In this document: positions 15,873 to 24,918 of the stretch, piece by piece
Numbering within the stretch: the first letter of the stretch is position 1
How the letters are laid out: every line of letters starts with the position of its first letter
Assembly (NCBI RefSeq): GCF_001936575.1
Contig: NZ_MSMP01000001.1
Span: forward strand, 347,436-411,435
Source: Tenacibaculum agarivorans
GTDB taxonomy: Bacteria; Bacteroidota; Bacteroidia; Flavobacteriales; Flavobacteriaceae
DNA: 64,000 nucleotides
Direction: 5' to 3'
Notes under the pieces: model-generated
Databases searched by the model: none
Seen by the model: the letters and a program-made list of their open reading frames with translations, nothing else
Told to the model about the DNA's origin: nothing
Position numbers and translations under genes: made by a program

Positions 15873-16856
15873 CTATTGTTTCTCTAAAAAACGGACCACC
15901 TGATCAGGAAAATCGCTAAAACAACCATCTACTTTTGCTTCAAATAGTAGGATTTTTATATTTTCTTCAAAAGAAGAAAACTCTCCTAATTGGTCTGCTC
16001 TCAACGTGTAGGTATGCACTTTTAAATCTAAATCATGTGCGTCATTTACTAATGAAGTAAATTGCCATTTTCCATCTACTTTTTTATCTACAATTTGTTT
16101 ATACCATGGACCTATTCCATCAGCATAAGTGGCAAAATATGCTAACTGTTTGGTTTCTTCAGGAAATTCAATTAATTGAATTAAAAACAATTCAGATTTT
16201 AATTCTTTTCGAATGCGCTCTAACTCTTTTGCATCAAAACATTGGAAGATACATTTATCTGATTTGCTTGTATAACCGTACTCTGCTAAAATTGAAAGTG
16301 TAATTTTAGCGATATCTTTTCCTTCTTTATGATGGAATTCAGGATTTTTAATCTCTGGGTAAATTCCAATATCATTTCCTGTACTTGAGTTTAATCCTTG
16401 AATTAACTCTATCTCTTGTTGCAGTGAATGCAACCTAAAATTTCCTTTTCCTTTGGGGAAACGATTCGGATAAAATTGTTTTCCGTTTTCATGATTAAAT
16501 CGTTCATAAACTTGAAGCTGTTGTATTTCTTCGAAAGTAAAATCTATAACATAATAACGTCCATCTTCTCTTTTTCTATCTGGAAATTTTTCTGCTACGT
16601 TAGTTACCTCGTCCAAGTGGATATCGTGAATTACTACTGGCACACTATCTTTACTTAACACCAAATCTTGCTCAATATAATCAGGCTGCATCGCATACGC
16701 CATTGCTTTTGCTTCCATGGTATGTTCAGGTAAATATCCTGATGCTCCTCTATGCGCTACTACAATTTTGGATTTCATAGGTTTTGGGGTTGGTTTTTCT
16801 TCGGTTTTACAGTTACTAACACATAAGATAACTATTGCAACAACTAAATATCGCAT
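15873..16856 (-). CDS. Glycerophosphodiester phosphodiesterase lipoprotein
   Basis: This 327-residue GlpQ/UgpQ-type phosphodiesterase hydrolyses glycerophosphodiesters to glycerol-3-phosphate and an alcohol. The catalytic segment VAHRGASGYLPEHTMEA (His-Arg, then Glu-His) is followed by IEQDLVLSKD and VIHDIHLDEVT. I chose the ATG at 16856, which gives a lipoprotein signal ending VSNC; the longer frame adds 18 residues without a signal. It is probably anchored in the envelope. The longer frame overlaps the DUF2147 gene stop. Confidence 0.92.
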   Translation of the reverse strand: MRYLVVAIVILCVSNCKTEEKPTPKPMKSKIVVAHRGASGYLPEHTMEAKAMAYAMQPDYIEQDLVLSKDSVPVVIHDIHLDEVTNVAEKFPDRKREDGRYYVIDFTFEEIQQLQVYERFNHENGKQFYPNRFPKGKGNFRLHSLQQEIELIQGLNSSTGNDIGIYPEIKNPEFHHKEGKDIAKITLSILAEYGYTSKSDKCIFQCFDAKELERIRKELKSELFLIQLIEFPEETKQLAYFATYADGIGPWYKQIVDKKVDGKWQFTSLVNDAHDLDLKVHTYTLRADQLGEFSSFEENIKILLFEAKVDGCFSDFPDQVVRFLEKQ

Positions 16857-16894
16857 TATTTTTTGGTTTGATACATTTCTAATGGCATTAATAA

Positions 16895-17239
16895 TTATGA
16901 CCTGGTCCATAGCATCGTTTTTTTGAAGAGTCCAGCTTTTACCAATACATGAAGTTCATTTTCTTTTAATTCTAAAATAGCATTGTACCATTTATTACGT
17001 TTAATACTAAATATTTTTCCTTTCCATTCACCATCTTTAACCTGAACGTCTTTTACAATTTGCTTTCCTACTTTAGCTTTACTTGTATCAGAAGAAACTA
17101 TAAATCCGTTACATACTCCTTTATTTTCTTTGATCTCTATTTTAGTATTGAATCTTGCTGTATTCCATACACCTACTATTGCTTCCTGAGCATTTAGTGT
17201 TGAAGAAAATAATAGTGTAAAAATGATAATTAATTTCAT
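16895..17239 (-). CDS. DUF2147 family secreted protein
   Basis: This 114-residue protein has a signal peptide (residues 1-17, ending LNAQ) and a DUF2147 domain (IVGVWNT..KIEIKENKGVCNGFIV, then KRNKWYNAILELKENELHVLVKAGLFKKTMLWTR). Members are small exported beta-rich proteins of unknown function. The gene lies 38 bases before the phosphodiesterase start on the same strand, so the two may be co-transcribed. Confidence 0.8.
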   Translation of the reverse strand: MKLIIIFTLLFSSTLNAQEAIVGVWNTARFNTKIEIKENKGVCNGFIVSSDTSKAKVGKQIVKDVQVKDGEWKGKIFSIKRNKWYNAILELKENELHVLVKAGLFKKTMLWTRS

Positions 17240-17295
17240 TTGATAATTTTATGTACCAAAACATTATAAGCATCCAATATTTTAGTCAAAAAAAA

Positions 17296-19065
17296 TTATT
17301 TCTTAATTAGTTTGGAAATATAACTATTTTTTTTCTCATTGTTTATATTAATAAAGTAAACCCCCAAAGGTAGATCTTTAATATCAATTTGAAGATCTTC
17401 ATTAGTTTCTTTTGTTAAAATTAACTGCCCTTTAATATTATATAGTGCTACTTTAAAATTACTGCTGATACTATAGTTTTCAATGTTTACAATATCTGAA
17501 CTAGGATTGGGGTAAATATTAAAAGAAGTATTGGGTTTTAAAGACAAATTATCATTAGTTAAACTTAGAGTAGCTGTAATATCTAGTTTCATCACAAAAA
17601 AGTCTGAACCTCCATTAGAATTTACAGGAAAAGATATATTGTTACCAATCGTAAAATCAATATTTTCTTTAAATATGCCCGAAATCACCCAAGCATTATC
17701 GGTTATATCTGCTTCATAAACATTTTCGTTTCCTGTTCCACTAATCATTGAACTCCATTCTATTGCCCCATCTACTGTATTTAATCTAGCCAATAATATA
17801 TCTTGAAGTATTGGAGTATATGTAGTATTTCCGAACAAAAAGTTTTTTTCTTCAATAGAATTAACATCCCCTGCATAGTATAAATTATTGTTATTATCTA
17901 ATGAAAGGACACCTCCTTGCTCTGGGTCTAAAAAGTCAGGGGTATTATACCAAGGCCCAAATGTTGTAACCCATTCAAAATCACCTGAAGCATTTAGTTT
18001 GTGAATGAATTGTTGACTTTCAGTTGTTTCAGATCTACTAATAGAAAAAACTTCAGGTCCAGGATCAAAATCTATTCCACTAGTTGAACCTTGGTATACC
18101 CCACTAGTATATACATTCTGCTCCTGATCGACAGCTATCGAGTGAATTACCGTATTATATGGATTTTTTAGTTGCTTTGCCCAAATAAAATTGGCTTCTG
18201 AATCCAATTTTTGGATATACCCATCTTGAGTTATTGGAAAACCTGTAATAGACAGCCCTGTTTCTTTCATTATAAAACTCCCCTCCCCTTTATAGTCAAA
18301 ATTATTTTCAAATAAAAAAAGACCTGCTATATAAATATTATTATCATTATCGAAAGTAATGTCTTTGGGAATTGTTACACCTGTTGCATAAGCCCACAAA
18401 ATATTTGCATCTGAATCTATTCTAATTAAGGTACTAGATGCCGGTATGTTATCTGATGGGCTAGTCAGACTAACTGTTGACGAAAGTTGTATGAACTCAT
18501 GAAATAAAATACTTAAAATAACATCCCCTGTATTATCTTCTGCCATAGCGTACAAGTAATCAGCACCAATCGAACCATAACTATTTGCCCAAACTAAATT
18601 CCCGTTAGAGTCTAAATGTATTATATAAGTATCATAATCACCATTAGAAATTAGATCAAAAGTATTATTGCTTGGATCTGCATCTATGATACCTTTATAT
18701 ATACCTCCAATTAGCACTCCTCCATTGATTGTGGAAGATAAAGATAAAACTTGCATTTCATTTGAAGTATTTAGGCTTTTAACCCATAAAAGATCTCCAT
18801 CAGAATCTCTTTTTTCTATAAAAACATCTGTATTTCCCAAATATGGTAAGGAAAATTTGCCATAGGAAAAAGGTTCATTATAATTCCCAGAGGTAAAAAC
18901 ATTTCCATTATTGTCTAAATCTGTTAAAACAAAGTGTTCATCATCTTTAGATCCTTGACTTTTAACCCAGTCTAAATTTTGTGCTGTGGTTAGCAAACTA
19001 TAGAGTAAAATCAACGGTAAAATTATACGAACTCTAATTTGCTGTAGGTAAGGTAATCGTTTCAT
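17296..19065 (-). CDS. Secreted protein with T9SS type A sorting domain
   Basis: This 589-residue protein has a signal peptide within residues 1-31 (ending LTTAQ). Repeated beta-propeller-like segments of the form DxDNNGNVFTSGNY, DNDNNIYIAGLF, DQEQNVYTSGVY and DNNNNLYYAGDV follow. The C-terminal T9SS sorting domain begins at about 510 (FNIYPNPSSDIVNIENY). The type IX system would export it to the cell surface. I chose the ATG at 19065; the longer frame adds 19 residues that are not signal-like. A -7 element TAATTTTG at 19111-19104 gives a 34-base leader. Confidence 0.85.
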   Translation of the reverse strand: MKRLPYLQQIRVRIILPLILLYSLLTTAQNLDWVKSQGSKDDEHFVLTDLDNNGNVFTSGNYNEPFSYGKFSLPYLGNTDVFIEKRDSDGDLLWVKSLNTSNEMQVLSLSSTINGGVLIGGIYKGIIDADPSNNTFDLISNGDYDTYIIHLDSNGNLVWANSYGSIGADYLYAMAEDNTGDVILSILFHEFIQLSSTVSLTSPSDNIPASSTLIRIDSDANILWAYATGVTIPKDITFDNDNNIYIAGLFLFENNFDYKGEGSFIMKETGLSITGFPITQDGYIQKLDSEANFIWAKQLKNPYNTVIHSIAVDQEQNVYTSGVYQGSTSGIDFDPGPEVFSISRSETTESQQFIHKLNASGDFEWVTTFGPWYNTPDFLDPEQGGVLSLDNNNNLYYAGDVNSIEEKNFLFGNTTYTPILQDILLARLNTVDGAIEWSSMISGTGNENVYEADITDNAWVISGIFKENIDFTIGNNISFPVNSNGGSDFFVMKLDITATLSLTNDNLSLKPNTSFNIYPNPSSDIVNIENYSISSNFKVALYNIKGQLILTKETNEDLQIDIKDLPLGVYFININNEKKNSYISKLIKK

Positions 19066-19103
19066 TTTGTGTTTTTGTATAATGTAAAAATGGCAAATAC
19101 ACA

Positions 19104-19130
19104 CAAAATTAACCTGACACAAATGTGACA
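19104..19130 (-). promoter_or_regulatory. Promoter and CRP-like box of the T9SS gene
   Basis: The -7 element TAATTTTG is at 19111-19104. Directly upstream, 19115-19130 reads TGACACAAATGTGACA on the + strand, a near-perfect inverted repeat (TGtCAC-N4-GTGtCA on the minus strand) similar to Crp/Fnr half-sites. It overlaps the core promoter, so binding there would more likely repress than activate. Confidence 0.4.
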
Positions 19131-19133
19131 GAA

Positions 19134-19721
19134 TTATGTTAAAATTTTCTTTCTAATTCTACTTAGGGTTTGACGCTCTATCCCTAAGTAACTTGACAAA
19201 TGAGAAATTGAAATACGATTTCGTAATTGTGGATTGTTTTTCAAAAAATTCAAGTAACGTTCTTTCGTATTTTCAAATAAAAAACTTTCGATTGTTTTTT
19301 GCCTTTCTATGAGTACTTTTTCACCTATTAACCTCCCAAAACGTTCGTAGTTTTTATATTTAGAATACACCTCTTGAATCATATCATAACTGAGTTCAAT
19401 TACAGAAGTTTGTTCTAAACATTTAAAATTATAATTTGTGGGAATTTGTTGTATAAATGCACTGTAATCCGTAGAAAAACTATTATCAGCATTAAATCTT
19501 ATACTGATTTCTTTTCCTTTTTTATCAATGTAAAATTGTCTTATTAACCCTTTTGAAACAAAGGCCATACTTCGTTGAACTTCACCTTGTTTTAAATATA
19601 AAACTCCCTTTCGGAAGGTTTTTAATTTTAAATTAGGTTTTATTAAATTAAGTTCTTCAATTGTAAAATCAGGAACTATTCTTTTATAAAAAGAAAGATA
19701 ATTTTCAATTTCACTAATCAT
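19134..19721 (-). CDS. Crp/Fnr-family transcription regulator
   Basis: This 195-residue protein has an N-terminal cyclic-nucleotide-binding-like beta barrel (about 20-115; GVLYLKQGEVQRSMAFVSKGLIRQFYID) and a C-terminal winged helix (about 145-195; ISISHLSSYLGIERQTLSRIRKKIL). It lacks a Cys cluster for an iron-sulfur centre, so it is not Fnr-like in sensing. It is transcribed in the same direction as the T9SS gene, whose promoter lies just past its stop. Confidence 0.88.
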   Translation of the reverse strand: MISEIENYLSFYKRIVPDFTIEELNLIKPNLKLKTFRKGVLYLKQGEVQRSMAFVSKGLIRQFYIDKKGKEISIRFNADNSFSTDYSAFIQQIPTNYNFKCLEQTSVIELSYDMIQEVYSKYKNYERFGRLIGEKVLIERQKTIESFLFENTKERYLNFLKNNPQLRNRISISHLSSYLGIERQTLSRIRKKILT

Positions 19722-20064
19722 TGGTAACTCTTTTAATTTTAACCAACTCCTTTTTCAAATTGCTAATTAACCTTTGAACGTTAGACTCATTATATTTTTT
19801 ATTATAAAAATAACTCATAAGATTAATCCATTTTTTCACCCGCCTTCTTAAAATTCTATTAGCTATTTTATCAACATATATAGATTTTAAATCTCTATCA
19901 AAGAAGATTACTTAATACCTTTTTTCATCACATCAGTAATCATTCCAATCGATGTTTTGGATTTTCAATTCTTGATCCTACCCTATTCCTAATATAACAT
20001 ATTTAAAACAAAGACTTTAAAAAGCAAACTTCCCTGAGGTTATTCTTGGCGTACGTTTTGAAAG
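19722..20064. other. Intergenic region with no recognised gene
   Basis: It is AT-rich on both strands with many stops and no convincing short gene. Near 20030 it carries CCCTGAGGTTATTC, a fragment related to the repeats at 10067 and 10798. Confidence 0.5.
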
Positions 20065-20104
20065 AAATGATAAAAGAGCGTATTAATACGCTCTTTTATC
20101 ATTT
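20065..20104 (-). terminator. 40-bp perfect palindrome: terminator overlapping the purF stop
   Basis: The arms at 20065-20084 and 20085-20104 are perfect reverse complements (core GAGCGTATTAATACGCTC). On the minus strand the 5' arm encodes the last residues of PurF (NDKRAY) and the stop TAA lies at the centre. A T-rich stretch ATTTCTTTC follows on the minus strand. Confidence 0.8.
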
Positions 20105-21981
20105 CCTTCGTAAAAATTAATGAAGGCTTCATTTACTACTCGATGCCCTCCTGGTGTTGGGTAATCTCCTGTGAAATACCAATCTCCTGTATGTCCTGGA
20201 CAAGAATTATGTAAACCTTCAACAGTTTGGTAAATAATATCTACTTCAGCTTTCACATCCTCTGTCTTTAACATTTTACCAATTTTAGCTGAAATTTCTT
20301 CATGCGTAAATGGCGCGTAGATTTCTTTAACAAAATTTATAATCTCTATATCTTGTTTTCCTCTCTGCTCAATACATTTTTGATATACTTCATCAACAAT
20401 ATGATATTGATTCGTTTCTTTTAATAATTCTAATGCTGCTTTAAATGCAATAAAATCACCAATTCTAGCCATATCGATTCCGTAACAATCTGGATAACGA
20501 ATTTGAGGTGCAGAAGATACTACCACTATCTTCTTAGGATTTAATCTATCTAAGATTCTGATAATACTCTTTTTTAACGTAGTACCTCTTACAATACTAT
20601 CGTCTATAATTACTAAATTATCAGTTGGTTTTACTACTCCATAAGTAACATCATATACGTGGGCTACCAAATCATCTCTACTGTTATCATCTGCAATAAA
20701 GGTCCTTAGTTTAGCATCTTTAATTGCTATTTTTTCAAAACGTGGACGTTCTGATAAAATCTCCGTTACTCTTTGCGCAGATAATTTTCCTCCTCCAGCT
20801 AAAATTTCCGCTGTTTTTTGCTGGTTTAATACATCTTCTGCAGCTTCCATCATTCCATAAAATGAAGTTTCTGCTGTATTAGGAATATAGGTAAATACGG
20901 AATTAGAGATATCATCATTAATAGACTTCATCACTTCAGGAAACACATACTTTCCTAAGTTTTTTCGTTCTTGATAAATATCTGCATCACTACCTCTAGA
21001 AAAATAAATACGTTCAAAAGAACATGATAATTTCTCTCTTTTCTTTAATACTTTCTCTATAGAAGTAGTTCCATTTTTCTTAATAATTAAGGCTTTTCCT
21101 CTTGGTAATTCTTTTACTTCTTCGATAGGAACATTAAAAGTAGTTTGTATAACTGGTCTTTCTGAAGCTACCACAACCACTTCATCATCTTGATACCAAA
21201 AAGCTGGACGAATCCCTGATGGATCTCTTAATACAAAAGCATCTCCATGCCCTAATAAACCAGCCATAGCATAACCTCCATCCCAGTTTCTAGATGATCT
21301 TTTTAAGATGCGTTGGATATCTAAATGTTCTTCAATAAATGGAGAAGCTTGTTTTTTATTGAAACCTACAGCTTTTGCCTTTTTGTAAGTGTCTGCCACT
21401 TCATCTTCTAAGAAGTGCCCAATTTTTTCCATCACCGTCACCGTATCCGTTGCTTCTTTGGGATGCTGACCTAGAGTAATTAATTCTTTCATTAACTCTC
21501 CAGAGTTTGTCATGTTAAAGTTACCTGCAACAATAAGATTTTTATGTTTCCAATTACTTTGACGTAAAAATGGATGCACATTTTCAATGCTATTTCCACC
21601 GAATGTTCCATAACGGACATGTCCTAAAAACAGGTTTCCTATATATGGCATATTTTCTTCTTGCCATTGAACATCTTCCAATTTCTCTGGATCTTTCTCA
21701 AAAATATCGTTAATTCTATTATTGATTTGGCCAAAAATATCCTGAATTGGTTGCGTTTTATTCGAACGAATTCTGCTAATGTATCTTGTGCCCGGATCAA
21801 CATTAAATTTAATACTGGCTAAACCAGCACCATCTTGTCCACGGTTATGTTGCTTTTCCATAAGCAAGTACAACTTGTTTAATCCATAAAAAGCAGTACC
21901 GTATTTTTCTTTGTAATATTCTAAAGGTTTTAATAATCGTACTAATGCTATTCCGCACTCGTGCTTTAAAAAATCACTCAT
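20083..21981 (-). CDS. purF: Amidophosphoribosyltransferase-type enzyme (PurF family)
   Basis: This 632-residue protein has an N-terminal class II glutamine amidotransferase domain (nucleophile expected at Cys9 after MSDFLKHE; HNRGQDGAG, then GHVRYGTFG). A phosphoribosyltransferase domain follows with the PRPP loop LVIIDDSIVRGTTLKKS at about 450. The reaction is PRPP plus glutamine to phosphoribosylamine, the first step of purine synthesis. It is longer than the usual 470-510 residues, with insertions and a C-terminal extension, a form seen in Bacteroidota. A -7 element TAACTTTG at 22006-21999 lies 17 bases upstream of the ATG. Confidence 0.88.
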   Translation of the reverse strand: MSDFLKHECGIALVRLLKPLEYYKEKYGTAFYGLNKLYLLMEKQHNRGQDGAGLASIKFNVDPGTRYISRIRSNKTQPIQDIFGQINNRINDIFEKDPEKLEDVQWQEENMPYIGNLFLGHVRYGTFGGNSIENVHPFLRQSNWKHKNLIVAGNFNMTNSGELMKELITLGQHPKEATDTVTVMEKIGHFLEDEVADTYKKAKAVGFNKKQASPFIEEHLDIQRILKRSSRNWDGGYAMAGLLGHGDAFVLRDPSGIRPAFWYQDDEVVVVASERPVIQTTFNVPIEEVKELPRGKALIIKKNGTTSIEKVLKKREKLSCSFERIYFSRGSDADIYQERKNLGKYVFPEVMKSINDDISNSVFTYIPNTAETSFYGMMEAAEDVLNQQKTAEILAGGGKLSAQRVTEILSERPRFEKIAIKDAKLRTFIADDNSRDDLVAHVYDVTYGVVKPTDNLVIIDDSIVRGTTLKKSIIRILDRLNPKKIVVVSSAPQIRYPDCYGIDMARIGDFIAFKAALELLKETNQYHIVDEVYQKCIEQRGKQDIEIINFVKEIYAPFTHEEISAKIGKMLKTEDVKAEVDIIYQTVEGLHNSCPGHTGDWYFTGDYPTPGGHRVVNEAFINFYEGNDKRAY

Positions 21982-21998
21982 TTATCAGAAGTTTTGTG

Positions 21999-22006
21999 CA
22001 AAGTTA
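21999..22006 (-). promoter_or_regulatory. -7 promoter element of purF
   Basis: TAACTTTG on the minus strand matches TAnnTTTG and predicts a leader of about 13 bases. No clear -33 TTG was seen. Confidence 0.5.
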
Positions 22007-22038
22007 ATGTGATATTTTTATTTGATAAGGGTTTTGTA

Positions 22039-23163
22039 TTAAAAATTATTTCCTCCATTTTTTATAATTGTATATCTCGTTTTTATCTTTAGAAAAACAC
22101 TTTCATAATAATAATACGAAATGCTCGAAATTAGTATGGTAGTTGATAGTAATAAACTATAAACAAACCAATTAAAATCATAATTGTATTTTTTTGCTAT
22201 AATTAATGTAGGAATTAAAACTATAAAATGATACATGTATATTCCATAAGATATTTTTCCTAAGTAATTTAAAACCTTCCATTCTAACACTTTTGACAAA
22301 CTAGTATTACTGGCCAAATTAATAATGAGAACACCAAATAAAACCCCGTAAAACAAATAATGAAAAAAAGGTATTCTAATGCTAAAAGTTAGAAGTACTA
22401 CAGTCAGCAATAAAGTAATGTAAAAGGTTGCTCCATTTACTAAATACTTTAAAAACCTATGTTTTTCGAAAAGTAATAAAGCTAATAAACTACCTATAGC
22501 TATAATATCAATATTAAAATGCATCCAAAACTTTTTAATAATCTCGACATACTTAAAATCAAAAATATTGATATACAAGAAAACTCTTACTAGGGCATGA
22601 ATTATAATAACAGTAATAAACAATTTATACCTATTTCTCTTTATTTTTTTTAGTAGTAAAGGCCAAATCAAATAAGCTTGCTCCTCTGTTCCTATAGACC
22701 ATGCTGGTGCTATATATGGTAAAAAACCATAAATAGCAGTAACTAAGTTTGGTAGAAACAAAATATGCAACACAAGAGTTTCGAAAAAGTTGTTTTTTAT
22801 TGGGTCTTTCATCCTAGGAATATCCCAAAAAGAAAAGTTTTGAAGTACAAAAAAAACGATAATAATAATGAGAAAGTATAGCGGAGCAATTCTTAAGAAA
22901 CGCCTCATGTAGAATTTTTTTACATTAATAGTACTTAACTTATTTTCTTCAAGTAATAATAAGTATGTAATTAAAAAACCACTTAACACAAAAAAAAGCA
23001 TTACTCCTATTTTCCCACAGATTTTAGCAAAAGGAGCGACTGTGCCATCTCCTAAATTAAAAAACAATTTTAATTGTTCTGTATGATTTATGATGACAAA
23101 AAAAGCAGCTATAAATCTTAGTCCATTTAAATTAGGAAAGTAAATTCTAGCTGCTGAAATCAT
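22039..23163 (-). CDS. Acyltransferase 3 family membrane protein (OafA-like)
   Basis: This 374-residue protein has about ten hydrophobic segments. The family N-terminus is present (YFPNLNGLRFIAAFFVIINHTEQL, with the conserved Arg and His), then FFVLSGFLITYLLL and FYMRRFLRIAPLYFL, and WSIGTEEQAYLIWP in the middle. Such enzymes transfer acetyl or other acyl groups to surface sugars across the inner membrane. Its start is 4 bases past the stop of the PfkB kinase gene, so the two are probably co-transcribed although their roles look unrelated. Confidence 0.9.
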   Translation of the reverse strand: MISAARIYFPNLNGLRFIAAFFVIINHTEQLKLFFNLGDGTVAPFAKICGKIGVMLFFVLSGFLITYLLLLEENKLSTINVKKFYMRRFLRIAPLYFLIIIIVFFVLQNFSFWDIPRMKDPIKNNFFETLVLHILFLPNLVTAIYGFLPYIAPAWSIGTEEQAYLIWPLLLKKIKRNRYKLFITVIIIHALVRVFLYINIFDFKYVEIIKKFWMHFNIDIIAIGSLLALLLFEKHRFLKYLVNGATFYITLLLTVVLLTFSIRIPFFHYLFYGVLFGVLIINLASNTSLSKVLEWKVLNYLGKISYGIYMYHFIVLIPTLIIAKKYNYDFNWFVYSLLLSTTILISSISYYYYESVFLKIKTRYTIIKNGGNNF

Positions 23164-23167
23164 AAAA

Positions 23168-24094
23168 TTAAACTAATTCTATATCGAATTGTGTTAATTT
23201 CTTAAATGCCTCTAAACGTGTTTGTACTTCGTCTTTCGAAAGTTCTTGCATACGTTCTGTACCAAACTTTTCTACACAGAAAGAAGCTAAATTAGATCCG
23301 TAGATAATAGCGTTCTTCATGTTTTCAAACGAGTAATTTCCTGTTTTACTTAAATAGCCACAGAAGCCACCTGCAAATGTATCTCCTGCTCCTGTTGGAT
23401 CAAATACTTCTGCTAATGGTAATGCTGGAGCAAAAAACATATTATCATCGTTAAATAATAACGCACCGTGCTCTCCTTTTTTAATTACCACATATTTTGG
23501 TCCCATTTCATGAATTTTCTTAGCTGCATTTACTAATGAATACTCACCACTTAACTGACGTGCTTCTTCATCATTGATTGTAATTACATCTATTCTTTTT
23601 AATACTTCATGAAGATCACTCAATGCTATATCCATCCAAAAGTTCATCGTATCTAGTACCACTAACTTTGGTCGTTCATTCATTTGATCTAAAACTGATG
23701 CTTGTGTAAGTGGATGTAAGTTTCCTAACATTACTACTTCAGCATTTTTAAATGTTTCAGGCACTACTGGATTGAATGTTTCTAATACATTTAGTTCTGT
23801 TACTAATGTATCTCTAGAATTCATATCGTTATGATATTTTCCACTCCAGAAAAATGTTTTTCCATCTTTCACAATTTCAATTCCAGAAGTATCTATGCCT
23901 TTATTTTCCATCATATCTAAGTATGATTGTGGAAAATCTCCTCCAACTACAGATACTACTCCTGTTTGTACACCAAATTGTGAAGCTGCTAAACCGACAA
24001 AAGTTCCTGAACCTCCTAATATTTTGTCAGTTTTACCGAAAGGTGTCTCTATTGCATCAAAAGCAACAGTTCCTACCGCTAATAGTTTACCCAT
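23168..24094 (-). CDS. PfkB-family carbohydrate kinase
   Basis: This 308-residue protein carries the PfkB signatures: N-terminal GGSGTFVGLAASQFG and the C-terminal anion-hole motif DPTGAGDTFAGGFCGYL (about 230-246, catalytic Asp in GAGD). NDEEARQLSG lies at the substrate side. It phosphorylates a sugar or nucleoside with ATP; the substrate cannot be told. A -7 element TATTTTTG at 24159-24152 gives a 53-base leader and lies back to back with the sufE promoter. Confidence 0.9.
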   Translation of the reverse strand: MGKLLAVGTVAFDAIETPFGKTDKILGGSGTFVGLAASQFGVQTGVVSVVGGDFPQSYLDMMENKGIDTSGIEIVKDGKTFFWSGKYHNDMNSRDTLVTELNVLETFNPVVPETFKNAEVVMLGNLHPLTQASVLDQMNERPKLVVLDTMNFWMDIALSDLHEVLKRIDVITINDEEARQLSGEYSLVNAAKKIHEMGPKYVVIKKGEHGALLFNDDNMFFAPALPLAEVFDPTGAGDTFAGGFCGYLSKTGNYSFENMKNAIIYGSNLASFCVEKFGTERMQELSKDEVQTRLEAFKKLTQFDIELV

Positions 24095-24111
24095 TTATTA
24101 ATTTTTATCAG

Positions 24112-24159
24112 TAATTTTGCACGGTAATTGCACAAAATAATTTATAAAGTGCAAAAATA
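24112..24159. promoter_or_regulatory. Divergent promoters of sufE (+) and the PfkB kinase (-)
   Basis: + strand TAATTTTG is at 24112-24119 and minus strand TATTTTTG at 24159-24152. The two predicted transcripts cross each other over about 25 bases, so their initiation may be mutually exclusive. Confidence 0.5.
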
Positions 24160-24169
24160 GTTCTAAAAA

Positions 24170-24595
24170 ATGACTATCAAAGAAATACAAGAAGAAATTA
24201 TCGATGAGTTTTCAATGTTTGAAGACTGGATGGAGCGATATGAATATATTATAGAGTTAGGAAAATCCTTACCTCTTATAGATGACCAATATAAGCTTGA
24301 TGAAAATCTAATCAAAGGATGTCAATCTAAAGTATGGATGCATTCTGAAATAGATACTGATAAAATTAAGTTTACTGCAGATAGTGATGCTATTCTTACC
24401 AAAGGAATTGTAGCGTTATTATTACGTGTGTTTTCCGACCAAACTCCTAAAGCAATACTAGATGCTGATACTAGTTTTATTGATGAAATTGGTTTAAAGG
24501 AACATTTAAGCCCAACTAGAGCAAACGGATTGGTATCTATGGTAAAACAAATTAAAATGTATGCGATTGCGCAGCAAGCCAAATTATCAAGTTAA
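24170..24595 (+). CDS. sufE: SufE-family cysteine desulfurase activator
   Basis: This 141-residue protein has the SufE/CsdE fold: N-terminal helix, DWMERYEYIIELGKSLP, then the loop LIKGCQSKVW with the acceptor Cys that takes sulfur from SufS. SufE passes sulfane sulfur to the SufBCD scaffold for iron-sulfur clusters. It is followed after 2 bases by the DUF59 gene, forming a compact iron-sulfur operon of three genes. Confidence 0.93.
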   Translation: MTIKEIQEEIIDEFSMFEDWMERYEYIIELGKSLPLIDDQYKLDENLIKGCQSKVWMHSEIDTDKIKFTADSDAILTKGIVALLLRVFSDQTPKAILDADTSFIDEIGLKEHLSPTRANGLVSMVKQIKMYAIAQQAKLSS

Positions 24596-24597
24596 TT

Positions 24598-24918
24598 ATG
24601 ACCGAAGAAAAATTAGAAGAATTAGGAGATAAAATCGTAAGAGTTTTAAAAACAATATTCGATCCTGAAATTCCAGTAGATATATATGAATTAGGATTAA
24701 TCTATGATGTTTTTATTTCTGAAGAAAACGATGCTAAAATTTTAATGACCTTAACTTCACCTAACTGCCCTGTTGCGGAAACGTTACCTGTTGAAGTAGA
24801 AGAAAAGGTAAAAACATTAAAGGAGATTAACGACTGTGAAGTTGAAATTACGTTTGATCCTACATGGACTCAAGATATGATGAGTGAAGAAGCAAAACTA
24901 GAATTAGGTTTATTATAA
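24598..24918 (+). CDS. SufT-like DUF59 iron-sulfur assembly protein
   Basis: This 106-residue MIP18/DUF59 protein has IFDPEIPVDIYELGLIYDV, then the conserved Cys in LTSPNCPVAETLP and the family end FDPTWTQDMMSEEAKLELGLL. Members help deliver or mature iron-sulfur clusters. Its last base is the first base of the next gene (ATGG overlapping TAATG), so the three genes are tightly coupled. Confidence 0.93.
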   Translation: MTEEKLEELGDKIVRVLKTIFDPEIPVDIYELGLIYDVFISEENDAKILMTLTSPNCPVAETLPVEVEEKVKTLKEINDCEVEITFDPTWTQDMMSEEAKLELGLL

